Shown in pieces: positions 57,897-64,000 of a stretch of 64,000 bases of DNA. The first letter of the stretch is position 1. The number at the start of each line of letters is the position of its first letter. A program made the translations under genes and the position numbers. The notes under the pieces were generated by a model, which was not told where the DNA came from, did not search any database, and was given only the letters and a program-made list of their open reading frames with translations. The stretch covers positions 3,038,001 through 3,102,000 of the forward strand of contig JAJQJQ010000020.1 of the NCBI GenBank assembly GCA_028622995.1, written 5' to 3'. The DNA comes from Panagrolaimus kolymaensis (taxonomy: Eukaryota; Nematoda; Chromadorea; Rhabditida; Panagrolaimidae).

Positions 57897-58059
57897 AAGG
57901 GGCACTTTCACCTGACTCAAATTTTTGCTTACGACATGTTTTACCTCCTAGCACGAAATCCCCACATTTCTCAAAAAAAAAAAATTCTAGAAATAAAAAA
58001 GTGTGGGGAATTCGCGCTAGGAGGTAAAACATGTCGTAAGCCAGGTGAGAGTGCCCCTT
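57897..58059. mobile_element. Tc1/mariner-type MITE 1
   Basis: 163 bp, ends AAGGGGCACTTTCACCTG and its inverted copy with small differences, flanked by TA on both sides (57895-57896 and 58060-58061). The arms pair over about 60 bp (GCTTACGACATGTTTTACCTC and its complement). Confidence 0.85.
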
Positions 58060-58177
58060 TAATCATGGAAAAGTTGAATTATTGAGAATTGAATATTCAA
58101 AAATTACTAAAAATGTTGATGATAACGGCGACGAGCATTTAATGTTGACGGAAATTTTAAAACCCTTACCAAATTTA

Positions 58178-58378
58178 AAGGACCCTGTTCATTTGATCTT
58201 TTTTTCAAACTCGCGTTTGATTATTCCCTCATGCCGCAATATTGCAAAGCCCGTAAAGTACCGTAATGTACAGTAATTTTACGGTCAAATTACTGTACTT
58301 TACGGGCTTTGCAATATTGCGGCATGAGGGAATAATCAAACGCGAGTTTGAAAAAAAGATCAAATGAACAGGGTCCTT
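58178..58378. mobile_element. Tc1/mariner-type MITE 2
   Basis: 201 bp, nearly perfect palindrome of ~95-bp arms (ends AAGGACCCTGTTCATTTGATC), flanked by TA at 58176-58177 and 58379-58380. Only 116 bp of host exon separate it from MITE 1. Confidence 0.9.
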
Positions 58379-58816
58379 TAAGAGAGTTTTAGTAAGTGGT
58401 TTTATTAAATCTTTCCAATATTTATTTAATATTTTTTTATAGTTATGAAACAGAAGACGATGATAATGAAAACAAATATTCCAACAAAAAAATCAATAAA
58501 TTGTTTGAATTAAATTTTGTTAAAAAATTATTACATTTTTCTATTTATTGCGTACCAAATATTTTTGAATCGAATGATCTTTGTAATTTTTTACAGGTTT
58601 GTTAAATTAAAGAAATCAACATTTTCTTCTATTTAAATTCTGCAAAAATTTTACATATATTTTTAGAAAAACGCTGCTCCATACTCAATATTTACCTTTG
58701 ATTTTTCGGAAAGCGTTCTCGAAGAAGATATAAAAAAATTTCAAAACTGTGTAAATAAATTATTCAAAGATTGGGAAGAAATGGATGGCAAACCTAAAAT
58801 AACCTTTAAAAAATAA

Positions 58817-59289
58817 AGTTTAATTTTATTCTGTTTGTTGTACCAATTAGAGATTGAGTTTTTTCTTTCGGAAATCTTGATATTAAACTTTTTCTCTTTT
58901 CTTTTTTTTAAGCAGCAATAAAAAATAAAGTGGAGTCATCCTACAAAATATCGAATATTTATGAATTTTCCTTCAGTGCGGCATTTACAAAATGCACAAA
59001 CAAAGAATTTTTTTAACAAAGTGTTTGGTTTGACACATAAATATCAGCTTAAACTATCGATAAGGAAGACATTTTAAAAACGACTATTTCAAAGAAAAAA
59101 TAAAACAAAATTTATGAAATCTATCGCACTTGAAGAAAAGTATTTCTAAAATATTAAAACCCAAAATTATTAAAGAATTTGGCTGATTATTTATTGAGCT
59201 ACATGTTTAACTTATTAAAAAAATATTGAAGTTTATTTATTTTCCTCAGAAAAAAATAAAAAGAAAATAATTGAATATAATATTTATTT
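58817..59289. other. Intergenic spacer
   Basis: AT-rich; nothing recognised. Confidence 0.4.
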
Positions 59290-59508
59290 TTATTGATTGA
59301 GATTTTGTTTTTTAATAAGCTGATAATATTTTCCTTTTTTATTTATTATTTCATTATGAGTTCCAAATTCTTGAATCATTCCATTTTCAATATAAAAAAT
59401 GCAATCACTATTTTGAATTGAACTTAATCGAAGAGCTATGGTTATTCAAGTTCTTCCTTCCTTAGCTTTATCCAAAGCGTCTTGAACTGCTCGCTCTGAT
59501 TTTTGTTT
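59290..59508 (-). pseudogene. ABCB/P-glycoprotein C-terminal relic
   Basis: The minus strand reads SERAVQDALDKAKEGRT, then a TGA in place of the usual Cys, then ITIALRLSSIQNSD, YIENGMIQEFGTHNEI and KGKYYQLIKKQNL ending in a natural TAA. This is the end of an ABC transporter nucleotide-binding domain (D-loop side and switch His). The switch histidine (normally IAHRLS) is Leu. No upstream NBD or membrane part follows, so it is a dead fragment. Confidence 0.85.
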
Positions 59509-60505
59509 ATTTTCATTGCAGAGTTTTCATTCACCCAGTTCTTCTTGCTCTGAACGTGATTTTTTTTTATTAGAATTGTGATAACACTGTATCGACAAAG
59601 TATCCATAATAAAGAAAACCATTAAAAGTGAGCGCTGTGATTTTTTTATTGTTGATGTCAAATCAGCAAAAATCGTTTATTACTTTCCTAGTTGCGTTCA
59701 TTATTTGCAAAAAAAAAGTTCATTTTGAAAGATTGTCATGTTTGTCTTTTTAATTGACCAAAAAAATGAAAGAAGGAAAAAGCAATTTATTAGGGAAGTT
59801 TTATAAATTTTCGGGATTAAGAACCAAAGATTCTTTTACCTCCACCATCGATCATACAAAGCTTTGATGGGATTGGTTAGAGTTTTTACATTGCAATCAA
59901 AATAAAAATCAAAGCTAAAAAAATGTAGCCGTTTTTATTCTATGAATAATTCTCTTATTTCGAGAATTTTAGCAAGAACTTGTTTGAAAATTTTGATAAA
60001 CATATAAAATATCTTTTATTAATCACCACGGAAATTACTATCAACTTTAAGATATTTTGCTAAGAATAAATAAATCATTATTATCCAAAGTTCTTTATAC
60101 ATAACCAAAATCACTAACTATTTGGGCTTTAATTATTCTGCATCCATTATAAGGGTACTGTAATAAATATGTTTGGAATGAAATGAAAAATTTGTCACGT
60201 GGTTTTGAAAAAAGTAATGAACGTTCGTGGAGATGTAGCAAGTATCATGAGTATTTTTTCTTTCTACTGATTGTAGTTAGTTGTTTTAACGCAAATTAAA
60301 TATTTGCAAATTACAATTCTCAATACAGAGTTTTGTAAGTTTGCATCATCGCTACTTTTAGCCAGAAAAAAAAAACAGCTGCATAATTTACATTTTTATT
60401 TTTTTTAGCAAAGAAAGCAAACTTTGACATTTTTTAAATCGAATCGTGACTCTTTTTTTACTTTTATATATCTTTAGTAACAAATATAACTTTTTGTTTT
60501 TTTAG
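59509..60505. other. Intergenic spacer
   Basis: A few codons upstream of the ABC relic still resemble it (to about 59530). The rest is AT-rich with nothing recognised. Confidence 0.4.
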
Positions 60506-60653
60506 ATCTGCATGCTTTTGGACTACTGAATAACATGAAAAACGGCGATGAAGATGAAATCATCTCAGAATATGTGTTTGTTCCGCCATCGTTACGTGAT
60601 GATGCTCCTTTGGCTGGTTTAGTGAATCAAGAAATTGAAAATATTGATCCAAG
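60506..60653 (+). pseudogene. duplicated 3' part of TAF1 exon 1
   Basis: A 148-nt exon with acceptor TTTTTTTAG and donor GTAAAT encodes ...SEYVFVPPSLRDDAPLAG, NQEIENIDPR. It matches the end of the TAF1 first exon (EYNFIPPSLRDDAPLAG, NPEIEDIDPR) and ends in the same phase. It could be an alternative upstream exon spliced to TAF1 exon 2, or a relic of a duplicated gene. Confidence 0.7.
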
Positions 60654-60913
60654 GTAAATTTACTTTAACATGTTTATATGAGATTTTTGAATTTCTTTTT
60701 TGTTATCTGGTAGTTAGTTAAGCACGCTACTAGCAGCTTTAAGTTCCATCTAATTCCATTTTTTAAATACTTTTTAGTTGTATGCAATCGTTTTTTGATG
60801 AGATAATCAATTATGCGAAACGGTTGATTTGTTGAAAATCTGATTTTAACCTAAATCTCATCACTTTTACTTCCGCGAACAGGCGCTTTAAGTAACTAGT
60901 AAATCATAATTTT

Positions 60914-61500
60914 TCAAAAAAAAAAATCAACTTTTGTAAGAACGTTAACTTGTTCAACTTCCATAATTGAGAGTGCTGCGAGAATAACAGTAACAAATTT
61001 TCCAGCATCAGTAATATACAAAGAATCGCTTGAATGTATAGCGCATAGTCTCCAGTCACATTTAGTAAAATGTTGAATAATTTTTGTAATTCTTTCATCA
61101 CTATTATAAAGTTCAAGTTGACCGGGCATATCGATAACAATATAATAAGCTTCTTTCTGGAGTTGAGAGATTTTATATTTGAGCCTAAAAATTCGCGAAT
61201 TTTTATAACAGAAAAGTAAGTCGCTTAGAATTTTACCATTCAATATTTTTGTGTAAAGTTTGCATACAATATCTTAAAGCTCCGTTGGGTCCAAGATTGA
61301 AAGCTTCCATAACATCTTCCACAGTAATAAGTTCACGAATATCAATATCACATTTGAATGCAATAACATCATTTGCAGGATCGAGATTTACACAGATAAT
61401 GGGACGTTTTAGTTGTTAGAAAAAGTTGAACAATGCCAGGACAATAGGTAGATTTGCCTGCTCCTGGAGCACCAACAACAATTTGACCAAAGAGTACCAT
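60914..61500 (-). pseudogene. GPN2-like GPN-loop GTPase, broken copy
   Basis: Exons 61500-61237 and 61184-60914. Motifs in order: P-loop GAPGAGKSTYC, NLDPANDV, LGPNGALRYCM (the GPN loop), IDMPGQLELY (G3) and VNVLTKVD (G4). GPN2 GTPases help assemble RNA polymerase II/III for nuclear import. A one-base excess in the A-run complementary to 61407-61410 shifts the frame between KSTYC and NLDPAND. The copy stops right after G4, losing the last ~100 residues. Confidence 0.8.
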
Positions 61501-61793
61501 AAGCACTTTAATTAAAATAATTAGTGAGATCGTATGATAATTAATAAGATCATAATTGAAAATTTCTTGGAATTAGAAGCTTTAAAAAAATTTATAAGTT
61601 GAATTACATTTTTTGGCATTTTATGACTTAGTTGATGCAGCTAAAAGATGAATAGTTTTTATAAGTTTTTGTTTTCTCGATGAATAAAAAATCTTTTATT
61701 TTAATACTTTTCTTTAACCAAAATATTTTATAATTTAGCGAATTAATATTTATTTTTTATTTGCTTGTAGCTTAATTATTGTAAAATCCCCAC

Positions 61794-64000
61794 ATGGAAT
61801 ATGATGATAGTCCAAGGTCCTCACCCGAGGATAATGAGAGAAGTGATATTATTATGACTAATTTGGAATCACCATCCTCAGCTGATCAACAGAATAATGT
61901 TAATGGATTCCATCCCACAAATGACCAAAATTATTTTGACCAAATGGATCAAGAAGTGCAGGAAAATCGGGGTAGCTTCATTGAAGAACAAATTGTAAAT
62001 GGTACATCAGAAATAGAGAGCCATAGCAATAATCGTGAAAATGGTTTTGCTTATAGCGAAAATCAACAGAATGGAATTGAATGTGTAGCTGATAACGAAA
62101 AAAGCGATGAGGATTCTGATATTGAAAGAGTGATGACTCCTTTAAGACCTAGATTATCAGAAGATGAATATGAATATGAGGATGATGAAATCAGTGCAGA
62201 GGATGCTGATGACGAGGGTGAAACAGAATTAGAAAAAAAGAAGCAACAGAATGGGCATGATGGCAAAATTAGTGATGATGGAGAAGAGCTTATATTGGGA
62301 GATAAAAAAAATGATGAAAAAGAATATAATTTTATTCCACCATCTTTACGTGATGATGCACCTTTAGCCGGTATTATTAATCCCGAAATTGAAGACATTG
62401 ATCCTAGGTTTGCTTTTTAAACACTTAGTTTGAGTTTAACAATAGCAATGAAATTAGAAAATATTGTAAAACAAAGGTTTCGCCATAATTAAGTCATAAG
62501 TTAAATTTTTTTATTTTATGGAAAAAACATTGATATGTATCTTACGTTCAATTCAAAATAAAAAATATACTTTTTAGGAAATTTTATCCTGATTTTCATC
62601 CAAACAAAATTCTTCGTTTTTCTCGTCTTCTTGGTGCTTCTTCTAAAACAAGTCGTCAAGCTCATCTTTATTATTATTCAAAATCATATGTTCGAAATCC
62701 AGAAGGAAAGAATGTTAAAGTTCGAGAAGATCTTACAAAAGGAGTTGAAAAACCATTTAAACCAAATTTCTTACCAACACCACCTCATGAAAATGTTTAT
62801 GATGAAGCTACTGTAAGTTTTTTGTTTAGACTATTAACTTTTTTTTATATTGATTTGTTATAGTGTCATTTTAACACCGAAGCAGAACAAGATAATACTC
62901 AAAGTGATGAGGATGGTGAACCGCCAGCATGGAGATTTGGTCCATCACAAATTTGGTATGATCAAATGAATGTTCCTTCAAACCCAAAAAATTTTGATTA
63001 TGGTTTAAAGAAATTAAAGAAGAAGAAAGCTCAAAAACCAGCTAAAATTCAAGCTCGTACTTTATTTAATGCTGCATCATTTGATGAAGATCAATATCAA
63101 CCTGGAGAAAAGCTGTCTGATAAAGCATTTTTACCTGTAAACTTGGTCAAGTGGGAAGATGATATTTTCTTTGATGTTGAAGAAGCTCGAGAATCTGTTA
63201 GTTTAAACTTTTATACAATTATATCTAAAATTATGTTTGTAGTTTTTGAAAGATTATTCAACTGGGAAATTGCCTTATTCAGGTTTTATTCCAATGAAAA
63301 ATGCTCGAACTTATCATAGTTTTGTAAAGCTGTACAAGAAATATCCACCCAAAGATTGGTTTAAAGCCGAAGCAATCAAAGACGAAGGTTTGTAATTTCA
63401 CTGTTTTTTTATCTTTAGTAAAAAATTAAACCATTTTAGAAAAAGGCAACAGTGGTATCGATGCACATCATTCTATGTTTCCTGCAGAAAATTATGATCT
63501 GGAGCACACAAATTGGGAAGATGATATCATTTGGGATCCAACCGAACTTACAAAAGCGCCGGAGCCTAAAATTGTTACTTTTGATTTTGAAGATGATCCT
63601 AAAATTTTTGGCTTTCCTGATGACATTCCGATTGATGAAATTGATGGCGGTGAAGATTCTCGCTCGTTTGATAGAAAAGATCATCAATTTACAAAGAAAT
63701 CTAAACTCATTCTTGGTCAAGTTCAACAGCGACAAAAGCAAGAAGAACAAGAACAATTGGAAAATACAATGGCACAAATAGCTGATCGTGATCCTTTTAA
63801 TCTTTCAAACGACGACTACTATGCACCCAAAACAACAACTAAACAAAATATCGTATTTTCTGGTGGATCTGTTATTCAACATTCAATTCCAGCTCAAAAC
63901 ATTCATCGTGCATTTTTTCCAACATGTATGGGTCCTACAAGATTACGACATTTTCATCGTATGCCTATGCAAAAACGTATCCTTCGTTCATTGCCTATGG
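61794..64000 (+). CDS. taf-1: TFIID subunit TAF1, N-terminal part (runs off the window)
   Basis: Exons 61794-62407, 62578-62812, 62864-63200, 63283-63387 and 63440 to beyond 64000. An acidic, low-complexity N-terminus leads to PPSLRDDAPLAG and DPRKFYPDFHPNKILRFSRLLG, then repeated WEDDIxW/F motifs and the DUF3591 start HSIPAQNIHRAFFPTCMGPTRLRHFHR, the highly conserved TAF1 core. It is the TFIID scaffold that binds TBP and the core promoter in the nucleus. The exon 3 end uses donor GTTTAA after 63200, chosen for phase; the alternative GTTAGT does not keep frame. No stops were seen. HAT-like, zinc-knuckle and bromodomains would lie beyond the window. Confidence 0.9.

Larger units (their letters stand above)
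56482..58816 (+). pseudogene. unidentified secreted/membrane-protein gene, decayed
   Basis: Exons 56482-56956, 57037-58391 (with two insertions), 58443-58596 and 58667-58816. With both MITEs removed and one T restored, the length is 589 codons. The N-terminus is a signal or anchor sequence (VNFFFLLFLLLPMGF); the rest is soluble, with several Cys, and I recognise no family. Lesions: in-frame TGA at 57222-57224; a missing T in the run 57608-57613 (after it LRPEILCYKFSFGNDM reads in the other frame); MITEs at 57897 and 58178. Flanking codons are otherwise open, so decay is recent. Confidence 0.65.

Noticed and set aside
62063..62398. Ser-rich minus-strand frame opposite TAF1
   Set aside because: It is the shadow of Asp/Glu-rich TAF1 codons.

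Overview
This is a window of AT-rich, intron-rich nuclear DNA from a nematode. The evidence is a spliced-leader RNA gene that differs from canonical SL1 by one extra A and lies next to 5S rRNA, short introns (many 40-60 nt) with TTTTAG acceptors, nematode-type 7TM chemoreceptors, and an SXP/RAL-2-like protein. Base composition and the C-type lectin/GH43 gene would fit a clade IV (Tylenchina) worm, but the sequence does not settle that. All gene models below were joined by eye; every spliced model closes in frame except where a lesion is stated.

Layout. 0.5-2.2 kb: BTB-BACK protein (-). 3.0-4.5: GT10 fucosyltransferase (+). 5.4-6.5: 7TM receptor (-). 7.3-9.4: choline/ethanolamine kinase (+) with a 545-bp hAT-type MITE inside an exon. 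9.5-10.7: second 7TM receptor (-). 11.05-11.7: another hAT MITE. 14.0-16.6: SGT-like TPR gene and a 5'-truncated copy separated by 68-bp direct repeats. 17.2-18.6: mitochondrial AAA chaperone BCS1. 21.7-22.7: membrane-anchored FkbM-type methyltransferase. 24.8-27.0: multi-pass metallophosphoesterase (TMPPE-like). 27.8-30.0: unidentified minus-strand gene split by a 1.2-kb inverted-repeat element. 31.5-34.2: M1 aminopeptidase with a late in-frame stop. 34.4-36.1: third 7TM receptor (-) with a minisatellite and a hAT MITE in one intron. 39.1-40.6: unidentified coiled-coil gene. 41.0-41.6: sigma-like glutathione S-transferase (-) with an in-frame TAA. 42.2-42.5: BTB fragment. 43.8-45.1: ferritin. 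46.0-48.6: secreted C-type lectin fused to a GH43 glycosidase. 51.3-52.4: Gly/Leu-rich SXP/RAL-2-like secreted protein. 53.6-55.1: DUF268 membrane protein (-). 56.5-58.8: unidentified decayed gene carrying two TA-flanked MITEs. 59.3-59.5: P-glycoprotein C-terminal relic. 60.5-61.5: duplicated TAF1 exon and broken GPN2 copy. 61.8-end: TAF1, running off the window.

The most notable system is three dispersed cassettes at about 23.6-24.2, 30.1-31.1 and 50.5-52.8 kb. Each holds a 119-nt 5S rRNA gene in opposite orientation to an SL1-type spliced-leader RNA gene, with a conserved element 46-58 bp upstream, an Sm site and a 3' hairpin. The third also has a complete second SL RNA with a different leader whose stem shows a compensating change. 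In the other two cassettes this second SL RNA survives only as a fragment.

The window is also rich in non-autonomous DNA transposons and in genes carrying one or a few lesions (in-frame stops, homopolymer indels). It is therefore either a site of active gene decay or contains some assembly errors; raw reads would decide.
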